A DNA stretch of 9,597 bases from Acidobacteriaceae bacterium (GTDB lineage Bacteria; Acidobacteriota; Terriglobia; Terriglobales; Acidobacteriaceae): assembly GCA_030044455.1 (NCBI GenBank), contig JASHVU010000275.1, forward strand, positions 1-9,597, written 5' to 3'. Shown here in pieces: positions 1 through 7,678 of the stretch. Every line of letters begins with the position of its first letter. Position 1 is the stretch's first letter. The position numbers and the translations under genes are program-made. The notes under the pieces were generated by a model. That model saw only the letters and a list, made by a program, of their open reading frames with translations, did not search any database and was not told where the DNA came from.

Positions 1-206
1 TGCCGGAAGAGAAAATCGTACGCGCGGGTAATACTGCAATCGAGGGCGCAACCATCGCGCTCCTTTCAAAGAAGAAGCGGCACGAATTGGAAGAGATAGT
101 GAAGCAGGTTGAGCATTGCCGTATCGAGACCCATCCGCATTTCTTTGAGTTCTTTGTCGAAGGCTGTCAGTTCAAACCCGTGGAGCCGATTCCATGCGCG
201 AATTGA
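1..206 (+). CDS. RACE/RamA-type ASKHA corrinoid reductive activator, C-terminal 67 residues (partial)
   Basis: Only the 3' end of this gene is present; it enters from the left edge in frame 3 and stops at TGA 204-206. The visible tail contains GNTAIEGA, a Leu-Ser-Lys-rich helix and then THPHFFEFFVEGCQF. This matches the C-terminal signature (ETHPxFxExFVxGxxF) of the DUF4445/ASKHA ferredoxin proteins known as RACE or RamA. Those proteins use an N-terminal 2Fe-2S ferredoxin domain and ATP to reduce inactive Co(II) corrinoid proteins to Co(I), so that methyl transfer can resume. The ferredoxin and ATPase parts lie outside the window and cannot be checked. The gene overlaps the following MetH-activation-like gene by 13 bp, which indicates co-translation and a joint role in corrinoid reactivation. 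The family assignment rests on the tail alone, but the signature is distinctive. Confidence 0.82.
   Translation, partial: PEEKIVRAGNTAIEGATIALLSKKKRHELEEIVKQVEHCRIETHPHFFEFFVEGCQFKPVEPIPCAN
182..185 (+). promoter_or_regulatory. Shine-Dalgarno GGAG deciding the start at 194
   Basis: GGAG at 182-185 sits 8 nt before ATG 194, a good spacing. The in-frame alternative ATG at 206 overlaps the upstream stop as TGATG but lies about 20 nt from this site. The start at 194 is therefore preferred, although reinitiation at 206 is possible. Confidence 0.5.
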
Positions 207-1441
207 TGGCTTCCATTGAGATGGCGGAAGCGTTCTCCGAGGTGGAAGTCCTCGATGAGGAGTACTCTCGGCTGCTCGGATATCCGCGGGAGGTTGTTCT
301 AGAGGGTCGTGCACGAGAGCTGGCCGACTGGGCACGCGCCTGGTATGTGGAGCATGGGCGGCCTTGGATGTACGCCCGACAGGCCGCAAGTTTTGCCATC
401 AGCGGTAAAGCCATCTGCATCGACGAAACGCAATTCACAAGCAGCCGGTTGCAGACTACGCTGGAGCAGGCCGGAGCACATTCCGTAATCCTGGTTGCAG
501 TAGGTGCGGGCGCTGAAGCTGAAGAAGAAGCGCGGAGGCGATGGGCCGACGAAAAACCGGATGAGTATTTCTTTCTGGAGATGTATGCTTCAGCGGTAGT
601 GGAGCGCCTGACAACCATGGCAGGCGCTCGATTGTGCGACTGGGCCGAGCGGCGCGGGATGGCGGTGTTGCCGCATTACAGTCCGGGCTATTCGGAATGG
701 GATATCGCGGAACAGCCGCGATTACTCGAGCTGCTGAAGCGGACGCGAGACGAGCAATTCCCTTCCCCGGTGGAGATTTTCGAGACGGGAATGCTGCGTC
801 CCAAGAAAACGCTGCTGGCAGTCTTCGGGTTGACCGCGCATACCGATCGCCTCACCCGGCTCACCAGCCTGATTCCATGCGAGCGGTGTTCCTACGGACC
901 CTGCCAGTACCGGCGGGCGCCCTTCCGCCGCAGCCCGCGCCCGGCAGGAGAAGTGATCACGGCGCGTCCACTCTCGCTGAACCTGAATGCCAGCTACAGT
1001 GTGAACCGCAAAGCGCTCGAACGTTGGGCGAAAGAGCGGCTCACATTGCATATGAATGACGACGGTACGGTGGATGCTGAGTTCCGCTACGACGGCACAA
1101 CCTGCACCAACATGGGCCGGCCGCTGACGTTTTTGTACAACGTGAAACTGGGCCCAGGCACTGAGGGTTACCCAATCAGGATGCAGCAATGCGTTCCGGC
1201 TTCTGGCGACGAGGGACACAAATTGATGTGCAAGTACATTGAGGACGAAAACGCACTAATGGGAGCGATTGGTAGCGAGAAGCCGCTGGCAGGTGAGAAG
1301 CTTGATGCGGTGCTCGCCTGGCCCCGTCCGCCTTCGGTTGCCGGCTGCTACTGCGATTCCACAAGCCGTGAACACAAGTGGGGACTGGTGTTCGAAACCA
1401 TACATTACTCTTTAGTGCAGAAAGAGAGAGAGCTGGAATGA
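194..1441 (+). CDS. MetH activation-domain-like corrinoid reactivation protein with Cys-rich C-terminal domain
   Basis: This is a 415-residue protein. Residues about 1-225 resemble the AdoMet-binding activation domain of cobalamin-dependent methionine synthase: helical N-terminus, LVAVGAGAEAE near 100-110, and the loop HYSPGYSEWDIAEQ at 161-174. In MetH the equivalent RPAPGY loop binds AdoMet during reductive remethylation of cobalamin. The Arg position is His161 here. A CX2CX4C motif (Cys229, Cys232, Cys237) follows, as in the stand-alone activation-like proteins linked to RACE genes, and could hold a metal or Fe-S centre. Residues about 255-415 form a further part with Cys304, Cys333, Cys346, Cys385 and Cys387 that I cannot assign to a known domain. 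The gene overlaps the RACE gene upstream, and its stop shares bases with the start of the homocysteine methyltransferase gene (ATGA). The likely role, by inference, is helping return an oxidised corrinoid protein to the methyl-carrying state. The family is fairly sure; the exact partner is unknown. Confidence 0.75.
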   Translation: MRELMASIEMAEAFSEVEVLDEEYSRLLGYPREVVLEGRARELADWARAWYVEHGRPWMYARQAASFAISGKAICIDETQFTSSRLQTTLEQAGAHSVILVAVGAGAEAEEEARRRWADEKPDEYFFLEMYASAVVERLTTMAGARLCDWAERRGMAVLPHYSPGYSEWDIAEQPRLLELLKRTRDEQFPSPVEIFETGMLRPKKTLLAVFGLTAHTDRLTRLTSLIPCERCSYGPCQYRRAPFRRSPRPAGEVITARPLSLNLNASYSVNRKALERWAKERLTLHMNDDGTVDAEFRYDGTTCTNMGRPLTFLYNVKLGPGTEGYPIRMQQCVPASGDEGHKLMCKYIEDENALMGAIGSEKPLAGEKLDAVLAWPRPPSVAGCYCDSTSREHKWGLVFETIHYSLVQKERELE

Positions 1442-2385
1442 CGACCAAAGCGCTGCTTCAGGATGCGATCAGGGAGAGAACGTTGCTCGGTGATGGAGCC
1501 ATGGGCACGCAACTGATGCTTGCGGGGCTGGAGCAAGGCAACTGCGGCGAAGAGTGGAATCTCGTCCATCCGGAGCGTGTACTGGCGATCCAACGGTGCT
1601 ATGTTGAGGCCGGTTCCGATTGCCTCATCACGAACACCTTCGGTGGATCGCGCATCATGCTCAACCGACACGGAAACGCCGATCAGGTGCTCGCGATCAA
1701 CAAAGCCGGCGTGGCCATTGCTCGCGAAGCCTTTGGCGAAAAACGTGGCTATGTGCTGGGCGATATCGGCCCATTCGGCGGGCTGCTGGCGCCGTTCGGA
1801 GATTTCACCGAGGAGCAGGTTCGAGATGCATTCGATGAGCAGGCGGCAGCACTGGTTGACGGCGGAGCAGACGCGATCATTGTTGAGACGCAGACTTCGC
1901 TCGAGGAGTTGCAGATTGGCATTGAGGCGGCGAAGAAGGCGGGCGCGCCCTGCATCATCGGCTCAATGGCATACGATGTCACGCTGGATGGTTCGACGTT
2001 CAGAACCATGATGGGCGTCGATCCGGAACGCGCGGCGGAGTTTATGGAAGAACACGGCGCGCACATCGTAGCGCTGAACTGCGGCACTGGAATGGAGATG
2101 GAGCGTGCACTCGAGGCTGTGAAGCGTTACAAGAACGTGACCGGCCTGCCGGTAATGGTGCAGCCCAATGCTGGCAAGCCGCGCCTGGTGAACATGAAGA
2201 TTCTGTATGATGAATCGCCAGAACAGATGGTGAAGGGCGTGGTTCCGCTGCTTGATGCGGGCGCAAATATTATCGGTGCCTGCTGCGGAAGCACGCCCGA
2301 TCACATCCGTGCGTTTCGAGCGGCGATGGATGAATACTGTGAATCGAGACGCAGCATAGGCCAGGGAGTGATGCGTGAGAGTTAA
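1438..2385 (+). CDS. Stand-alone homocysteine S-methyltransferase domain protein (MetH N-terminal domain type)
   Basis: This 315-residue protein transfers a methyl group to homocysteine to give methionine. It is a single homocysteine-binding TIM barrel, as in BHMT and the first domain of MetH. LGDGAMGTQL at 17-26 is the family's opening signature, TNTFGGSR lies at 66-72, and IVETQTSLEE lies at 148-157. The zinc ligands that activate the thiol are visible: Cys215 in ALNCGTG, and Cys282 with Cys283 in GACCGSTPDHI. The folate, cobalamin and activation domains of full MetH are absent, so a separate methyl donor protein is needed. The frame is open back to 1378, but ATG 1438 is chosen because it overlaps the preceding stop as ATGA, follows a purine-rich AGAGAGAGAG stretch, and gives the usual N-terminus. 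The neighbouring RACE and activation-like genes suggest a corrinoid protein as donor. Activity on another thiol, such as selenocysteine or a coenzyme thiol, cannot be excluded. Confidence 0.88.
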   Translation: MTTKALLQDAIRERTLLGDGAMGTQLMLAGLEQGNCGEEWNLVHPERVLAIQRCYVEAGSDCLITNTFGGSRIMLNRHGNADQVLAINKAGVAIAREAFGEKRGYVLGDIGPFGGLLAPFGDFTEEQVRDAFDEQAAALVDGGADAIIVETQTSLEELQIGIEAAKKAGAPCIIGSMAYDVTLDGSTFRTMMGVDPERAAEFMEEHGAHIVALNCGTGMEMERALEAVKRYKNVTGLPVMVQPNAGKPRLVNMKILYDESPEQMVKGVVPLLDAGANIIGACCGSTPDHIRAFRAAMDEYCESRRSIGQGVMRES

Positions 2386-2704
2386 ACTTTGCGATCTGAA
2401 TCCGGCAGCCGAAGACAAGCTCCCGGCCCGCACTGACGACAAGTCGGGCATCGGTGTGCATTACGTTGACGCGTACATCAAGCCAATGAACGTGAAGCTT
2501 GAAGATGGCACAGCGGTGCGTTGCAAACGCCGTGGGCTCAAGGTGACGCTTTCAGCTGGCGGCAAGAGGGGCGAAGGCTTGATGCGCCGGTTAGGTGTGA
2601 GTACTGATCCGGTTGTGATGCTTGATGCCGCTCTGCAGGAAGCGGCCAGGGCAGCGGGAGTTGAGCTGTCAGTCGAGTCGGGCGCGATCTACATTGCGCT
2701 TTGA
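2375..2704 (+). CDS. Small conserved-looking protein of unknown function, last gene of the corrinoid methyl-transfer operon
   Basis: This 109-residue protein has no family that I recognise. It starts with GTG at 2375, preceded by GGGAG at 2364-2368 with a 6-nt gap, and overlaps the methyltransferase gene by 11 bp, so translation is probably coupled. It looks soluble and basic: there is no signal peptide or hydrophobic segment. Residues 50-72 are rich in Lys, Arg and Gly (KVTLSAGGKRGEGLMRRLG), and residues 75-98 look like an amphipathic helix rich in Ala and Glu. A short beta strand (SGAIYIAL) ends the protein. There is one Cys at position 6 and one at 50 and no metal-binding cluster. Good codon structure, a strong SD and tight coupling argue that it is a real gene. 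A role as accessory or assembly factor for the methyltransferase system is only inferred from position. Confidence 0.65.
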   Translation: MRVKLCDLNPAAEDKLPARTDDKSGIGVHYVDAYIKPMNVKLEDGTAVRCKRRGLKVTLSAGGKRGEGLMRRLGVSTDPVVMLDAALQEAARAAGVELSVESGAIYIAL

Positions 2705-2792
2705 TCCGCCGGTTTTGCGTGGAATTTCGCAATTGTGGCGCATACTCTTCGTGTGAGCTACCCATCATCTTGGCGAGGAGTGAGCATTCTGG

Positions 2793-2839
2793 CCTGCGGA
2801 TAAACCCTTCGGGCTCTGTGTGTTGCAGGTAACCTTTTT
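2793..2839 (+). terminator. Possible terminator of the plus-strand operon
   Basis: CCTGC (2793-2797) pairs with GCAGG (2825-2829) and encloses a small CCC-TTC-GGG hairpin (2805-2813). TAACC and a run of five T (2835-2839) follow. The outer stem is only 5 bp and the loop is long, so this is a weak candidate. Confidence 0.25.
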
Positions 2840-2895
2840 AGAATCAGATGCGCCGCGGAGAATTTGTGCCTCAAGTACTTGAAAACACAAACTGT

Positions 2896-2912
2896 CTCCC
2901 TGGAATAGGGAG
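2896..2912 (-). terminator. Possible terminator of the imuA-imuB-dnaE2 operon
   Basis: CTCCCT (2896-2901) and AGGGAG (2907-2912) form a perfect 6-bp stem with a 5-nt loop, about 40 bp past the dnaE2 stop. Read on the minus strand, the stem is followed by ACAGTTTGTGTTTTC, which is T-rich but not a clean run. It is a moderate-to-weak intrinsic terminator candidate. Confidence 0.35.
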
Positions 2913-2952
2913 GGGGATGGTATGTGACTTTGAGTGGACTGCGCCGCCAGTG

Positions 2953-5900
2953 TCAATGAAAATCGTGCGAGCGTACATCGACTCCGGCATTCGCCAGCGG
3001 CATCAGCCGCGCGGCTTTCACATGAATCACTCCATCCTGATTCTGCAATGCTCCTTCCACCAGCAGAAACTTGCTTCGCGTAACCACCAGGCGATTGCGC
3101 TCGTAAACGTCAGGAGTCACAATCACGTTGGCGATGCCGGTCTCGTCTTCCATCGAGAGAAAGATGAACCCCTTCGCGGTTCCCGGCCGCTGTCGCGCAA
3201 TCACGCACCCGGCTGCGCGCACAAACACTCCGTCGCAGCAATTGCGCAGATCCTGTGACGACAAGATGCCCTGCGCGCGGAGCTCAGCGCGGCGATAGTG
3301 CATGGGGTGCCGGCCAACCGTCAGCCCGGTGCCTGAATAGTCGGCGACGAGGCGCTCTTCAACAGTCATTTGCGCCAGTGGCATACTTCGATCCTCTTCG
3401 CGCAATTCATTACTGTGCTGGCTCAACAGCGGCCCTTCGGGCCTGCCTGCCCACTCAACCTGCCACAGCGCGTCGCGCCGGTGGGCCACATCGTCAATAC
3501 GGTTGAGAGCTCCGATCCGCGCCAGCAGTGTCAGTTCTCTGCGGTTAAGCTCGGGCACGCGCTGTGCCAGATTACCGGCTGAACTGAACTCGCCATCTTG
3601 CCGCGCTCGAACCAATGCCTCGGCAGCCTGCTTGCGCAGTCCTTTGGCGTAACCAAGCCCCAGCCGCATGGCCAGCGCTCCATCCATCTCATGTTCAACC
3701 GTGCACGCCCACTCCGATACCTGAATGTCGATTGGCTTCACGCGCAGGCCATGCCGCTGCGCATCTTTCACCAGTACCGCCGGCGCATAAAAACCCATCG
3801 GCTGATTGTTGAGAATGGCGCAGGTAAACGCCGCCAGATACTTCACCTTGAAATACGCTGATGCGTAGGCAATCAGCGCAAAGCTCGCCGCGTGCGATTC
3901 GGGAAATCCATACAGTGCAAACGAGCTGATGTTCTGTACAATCGTGTCCTGCGTCTTGGTGTCGATGCCGTTGGCCGTCATGCCAGTACGCAGCTTCGAC
4001 TCCAGGTTCTTCATCCGTTCCCACGAGCGGCGCATTCCAACGGCGCGCCGCAACTCTTCTGCTTCGGAACCCGAAAAGTTGGCAACCGTCATGGCAATAC
4101 GCAACAACTGCTCCTGAAAGAGCGGCACGCCAAGTGTGCGTTTCAACACCGGCTCGAGCGATGGATGCGGATACGTCACAGCTTCGCGCCCCTGCCGCCG
4201 CCGCATGTAGGGATGCATCATCTGGCCAACGATGGGCCCGGGGCGAATAATGGCCACCTGCACCACGAGATCGTAGAAGCGTTCGGGATTGTTGCGCGGC
4301 AGCGATGCCATCTGCGCGCGGCTCTCAATCTGAAACATGCCCACCGTGTCGGCCTTCTGCACTACGCGGTAGATTTCATCGTCCTCAGGTAACTGCGCCA
4401 GATCAACACGCTCGCCGTAGTGCGCTGGAATCAAATCGAGGCAATCTTTCAGCACCGCCATCATGCCCAGGCCAAGCAGGTCAACCTTGATGATACCCAG
4501 ATCAGCGCAATCTTCCTTGTCCCACTGCACCACCGTGCGGCCAGGCATCGAAGCGCGCTCCAGCGGAACAACATGGTTGAGCTGACCCTGGCAAATGACC
4601 ATGCCGCCCGAGTGCTGCCCAAGATGCCGCGGCAGATCTTGAATCCGCATACTCAGCTCAAGATACTTGGCGATGCGCGGATGCCGGATGTCGAAGCCCG
4701 CATGCTGAAATGAATGCGCCATCGTATCGTTGCTGCCGCGCCACTCCCACTGGCTCACCAGGCCGGAGAGATGGCCGAGTGTGTCCTCATTGAAGCCGAG
4801 CGCCTTGCCCACTTCGCGCGCCGCAGACTTGCCGCGATAGCAGATGACGTTGGCCGTCATGGCTGCGCCCAGCTCACCATAACGCTGGTACACGTATTGG
4901 ATCGCCTGTTCTCGCTGCGCTTCTGAAGGCAGGTCGAGATCGATGTCGGGCCACTCGCCGCGGCTTTCGCTTAAAAAGCGCTCGAAGAGCAGCTCCATGC
5001 CCACAGGATCGATGGCCGTAATCTCAAGCGCGTAGCACACCGCTGAGTTGGCGGCGCTGCCGCGTCCCTGCACCAGGATGCCGTTGCGTTTGCAAAACTG
5101 AATGATGTCCCAGACGATGAGGAAATACCCTTCAAAGCCGAGTTTTGCGATCAGCGCGAGTTCGTGCTCGACTTGCTTCTTTGCTCGTTCGAAAAGTTTG
5201 TGGTCGTTCTTCGATCCATAGCGCCGCTCCACTCCTTCCGCAACGCGCTTGCGCAGAAAACTCGCCATCGTTTCGCCCTCGGGCACGGGATAGCGCGGAA
5301 ACTCGTAGCCCAGATCGCTCAGCTCGAAGCTGAGCCGCGACGAAAGTTCAATGGTGTTCTGGGTCGCACCCGGCACATCGCGAAAAAGCGCAACCATCTC
5401 ACCCGGAGCGCGCAGATGCCGCTCACTGTTCACCGCCAGCAATCGCCCGGCGCTGTCGAGTTCAACATGATTACGGATGGCGGTAAACAGGTCGAGGATT
5501 TCGCGATCATACGCCTTCGCATAGCGCACGCCGTTGGTGGCGACAACCGGCAGCTTGAGTGCGTGCGCAATGCGGATCGCGGCCTGATTTCTCCACTCTT
5601 CTTCGCGTTCGCAATGGCGCTGCAGTTCAACGTAGACATTGTTTTGGCCAAAGATACGTGCGAGCTGCTCAACCACATCGCGGCCTGCTTGTTCCCCGCC
5701 GCGCATCAGCGCCGCTGCCAGCGGGCCCTCGTCGCCGCCGGTAAGACACACCAACCCCGCCGCATACTGCTCAAGATCGTCAAAGTTCGCCGCGCCCTCT
5801 TGCTTGGTGACTTCACGCATTTTGAACTGTGTGATGAGCTGGCAGAGATTCTGATAGCCGGTCCGCGATTCACATAGCACTGGGAGCCGCGCCGGCTCAG

Positions 5901-6168
5901 GCTTGTTCTGATGCGGCAGCCATGCCGGCGGCGTGAGCCGCTGCCCAAATGAAGATACAGCAATCTCAGCGCCGATATGCACGCGGACGCTGTTTCTGCT
6001 GCCGCTGGTATGGAACCGCGCTGCGCCGTACACTCCGTTACGATCGGCGATGGCGATGGCCGGCATCTCCAGCTCGGCTGCGCGCTCAATCAACGCTTCG
6101 GGCGATGAGCCGGCTTCAAGAAAGCTGAAGGCGCTCGAGGCGTGCAGCTCGATATACCGCTCAGTCAT
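2953..6168 (-). CDS. dnaE2: Error-prone DNA polymerase III alpha subunit DnaE2 (ImuC)
   Basis: This is a 1071-residue C-family DNA polymerase, the usual length for DnaE2 and shorter than replicative DnaE because the C-terminal tau-binding region is missing. Domains in order: PHP domain (about 1-280, opening ELHASSAFSFLEAGSS), polymerase palm with QGRGSAANSAVCYALEI at 367-383, PDIDLDLP at 407-414 carrying Asp410 and Asp412, the third catalytic Asp563 in IIKVDLLGLG, fingers (about 600-800), helix-hairpin-helix (about 835-890), and a C-terminal OB fold (about 980-1060, with GFIFLSMEDETG). All three catalytic aspartates are present, so it should be active. In the PHP domain the first loop reads His9-Ala-Ser, so the second His of an HxH pair is missing, as in some other DnaE2 proteins. 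It performs mutagenic translesion synthesis with ImuA and ImuB. Its ATG overlaps the end of imuB by 8 bp, giving a coupled operon. Confidence 0.95.
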   Translation of the reverse strand: MTERYIELHASSAFSFLEAGSSPEALIERAAELEMPAIAIADRNGVYGAARFHTSGSRNSVRVHIGAEIAVSSFGQRLTPPAWLPHQNKPEPARLPVLCESRTGYQNLCQLITQFKMREVTKQEGAANFDDLEQYAAGLVCLTGGDEGPLAAALMRGGEQAGRDVVEQLARIFGQNNVYVELQRHCEREEEWRNQAAIRIAHALKLPVVATNGVRYAKAYDREILDLFTAIRNHVELDSAGRLLAVNSERHLRAPGEMVALFRDVPGATQNTIELSSRLSFELSDLGYEFPRYPVPEGETMASFLRKRVAEGVERRYGSKNDHKLFERAKKQVEHELALIAKLGFEGYFLIVWDIIQFCKRNGILVQGRGSAANSAVCYALEITAIDPVGMELLFERFLSESRGEWPDIDLDLPSEAQREQAIQYVYQRYGELGAAMTANVICYRGKSAAREVGKALGFNEDTLGHLSGLVSQWEWRGSNDTMAHSFQHAGFDIRHPRIAKYLELSMRIQDLPRHLGQHSGGMVICQGQLNHVVPLERASMPGRTVVQWDKEDCADLGIIKVDLLGLGMMAVLKDCLDLIPAHYGERVDLAQLPEDDEIYRVVQKADTVGMFQIESRAQMASLPRNNPERFYDLVVQVAIIRPGPIVGQMMHPYMRRRQGREAVTYPHPSLEPVLKRTLGVPLFQEQLLRIAMTVANFSGSEAEELRRAVGMRRSWERMKNLESKLRTGMTANGIDTKTQDTIVQNISSFALYGFPESHAASFALIAYASAYFKVKYLAAFTCAILNNQPMGFYAPAVLVKDAQRHGLRVKPIDIQVSEWACTVEHEMDGALAMRLGLGYAKGLRKQAAEALVRARQDGEFSSAGNLAQRVPELNRRELTLLARIGALNRIDDVAHRRDALWQVEWAGRPEGPLLSQHSNELREEDRSMPLAQMTVEERLVADYSGTGLTVGRHPMHYRRAELRAQGILSSQDLRNCCDGVFVRAAGCVIARQRPGTAKGFIFLSMEDETGIANVIVTPDVYERNRLVVTRSKFLLVEGALQNQDGVIHVKAARLMPLANAGVDVRSHDFH

Positions 6169-7678
6169 ATAGTGCCGCCATCTGCCAGCCGCCGTGCATC
6201 AGGTCGCGCACCGCGCAGCAGCACAACAGCGTGCCATCGACCGCACGCGCCACCAGATCCCATTGCTCGCTACCCCACAGCGACGGCTGCCACCAGTCAC
6301 CACCGGCGAGCCATGGACCGTAGGCGCGATCGACGGTGTAACGCTGGCCGCGAAAACTGAACCGCACCGGCCGTCGGGCATTGAGCGTGACGGTAATGTT
6401 CTCTGCAGGGCGCAGTTGCCGCACCGCGCCGCGTAAATGCACGGGGGCTGCGGTTTCGGCGTTGTCCACCGGCACAGCAAAGCTTTCCATCCGGAACCCA
6501 TCATCGGGCGCATGCGTATCCACAAGCACTGCGCGCCCCACGTTCGCTTCGCCCACAATGGCCCGGATACGCGCCAGAGTTACATCGAGCCGCGAGGCCT
6601 CAGGCAGTTGCGGAGAAAATAATCCAAGCTGCACTTTGCTCGTCGTTCCCGGCTCCGCATCCATTGCGACCGCCAGCACTGCGGCTGGGGGCGGATGCGC
6701 CTCAAGATCGAGATGCAGCAGCTTGATCCAGAGCTGTTTATCATTAGCCGGCAAGGCAGGCCGCACTGTGCGCGCGTACGTCGCGCCGCCGTCAAGCTGC
6801 AGCGTGACCGTGACGCTGGCGAGCGCGACAATGCGCGCTTTGGCCCGCACGATAAGCTGCTCAAGCATTGCGCCTGCAACAAACAGCAGCGAGTCGAGCA
6901 GTTCAACGGGTGAATCCAGCTCCATGCGTTCAGCCAGCGTGAACTGCGGCTCGACGGGCTGAAAGAGATGCGACCGCTCGCCGCGCGCGCGTTGGCTTAG
7001 GCGCTTCCCTGCCTGCCCCATGCGCGCAATCAGGTCTTTTTCAGGCAGCACGGCAAGCATGCCCAGCGTTCGTATGCCCCACAGCATGAATGTCTCGGCC
7101 TGTTCTTCATCGAGATCGAGAACCGCGAGCGGCAGCGAGGCAAGCGCGGCAGCCTCTTCTCCCTCAGCCACAACCTGTACCGGGTCGCGCCACGACAAAC
7201 CTTTGGCCAGCGCGATTGCCGTATGAAAGTTACTGCTCATAGCAACCACGGCCTCGATGCCTAGCGTGAGAACGCGAGCCAGCAGATTGTGGGCCAGTGC
7301 GAGTGGCGGCCCGAAGAGCAAGCTCGTTCCCGCAATATCGATGACGCATTGGAATGCGCTGCCGGCGCTCAACATTTCAACGCGTGGCGAAAAGCAGCCC
7401 GCGCATTCAAGCAGCGCTTGCTTCGCAGCATCCTCTCCGGCACACGAGCGCGCAAACACCGTAACCGCAGCAAAAGTATCAACCTCGACCTTTGTCATAC
7501 CGTGCTCGACGCCCAGCTCACGCGCCTTGCGGTTGAGCGAACAAACCATTTCGAGCGCCGGGTCGCCATCCATCACTACGCAGGCGTGTCCTCTCGAGCC
7601 CGGCCGCAGGCGCAGCAACGCCTGGGCAGGAAACTCGGTTGCGTAGAGACATGCATACAACTCGGCAGGCCCGCTCAT
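6161..7678 (-). CDS. imuB: ImuB, catalytically inactive Y-family polymerase homologue of the mutasome
   Basis: This 505-residue protein is the adaptor of the ImuA-ImuB-DnaE2 mutasome. The N-terminal part follows the Y-family fold, with SLNRKARELGVEHGM at 47-61 and a helix-hairpin-helix near 200-225 (LWGIRTLGMLAVLPEKDL). The metal-binding acidic residues of active DinB/UmuC are absent: the first strand reads LYACLYATEF, and the usual SxDE site is replaced by FQCVIDIAGTSLLFG. QLGLF at 350-354 fits the beta-clamp-binding consensus, so it probably recruits the clamp. The C-terminal tail (about 455-505, WW-W-W pattern ending ALYD) is the ImuB-specific region thought to contact partners. ATG 7678 is chosen because it overlaps the imuA stop as ATGA and has AGG a short distance upstream. 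An ATG at 7693 would add five residues but has no SD. Confidence 0.92.
   Translation of the reverse strand: MSGPAELYACLYATEFPAQALLRLRPGSRGHACVVMDGDPALEMVCSLNRKARELGVEHGMTKVEVDTFAAVTVFARSCAGEDAAKQALLECAGCFSPRVEMLSAGSAFQCVIDIAGTSLLFGPPLALAHNLLARVLTLGIEAVVAMSSNFHTAIALAKGLSWRDPVQVVAEGEEAAALASLPLAVLDLDEEQAETFMLWGIRTLGMLAVLPEKDLIARMGQAGKRLSQRARGERSHLFQPVEPQFTLAERMELDSPVELLDSLLFVAGAMLEQLIVRAKARIVALASVTVTLQLDGGATYARTVRPALPANDKQLWIKLLHLDLEAHPPPAAVLAVAMDAEPGTTSKVQLGLFSPQLPEASRLDVTLARIRAIVGEANVGRAVLVDTHAPDDGFRMESFAVPVDNAETAAPVHLRGAVRQLRPAENITVTLNARRPVRFSFRGQRYTVDRAYGPWLAGGDWWQPSLWGSEQWDLVARAVDGTLLCCCAVRDLMHGGWQMAALYD

Larger units (their letters stand above)
2705..2952. other. Convergent intergenic region, no gene seen
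   Basis: This 248-bp stretch separates the 3' ends of the corrinoid methyl-transfer operon and the mutasome operon. I see no credible coding sequence; the only small open frames lack start context or run into dnaE2 on the opposite strand. It holds the two weak terminator-like structures listed separately. Just after the stop at 2704 there is also a short inverted repeat, TTGCG (2715-2719) and CGCAA (2728-2732), with no T tract after it. Confidence 0.6.

Noticed and set aside
722..1219. 165-codon minus-strand open frame
   Set aside because: It is antisense to the activation-like gene, whose SPGY and CX2CX4C motifs show the true frame.
2780..2803. Tiny GTG-started ORF after a GGCGAGGAG sequence
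   Set aside because: It encodes only seven residues before a stop and has no supporting context.
2848..3258. 136-codon plus-strand open frame starting in the intergenic region
   Set aside because: Most of it is antisense to the OB-fold end of dnaE2, and it lacks a convincing SD.
5164..5877. 237-codon open frame on the plus strand inside dnaE2
   Set aside because: It is wholly antisense to a clear polymerase gene with catalytic motifs. The translation has no recognisable domain and is a shadow of GC-rich codon use.
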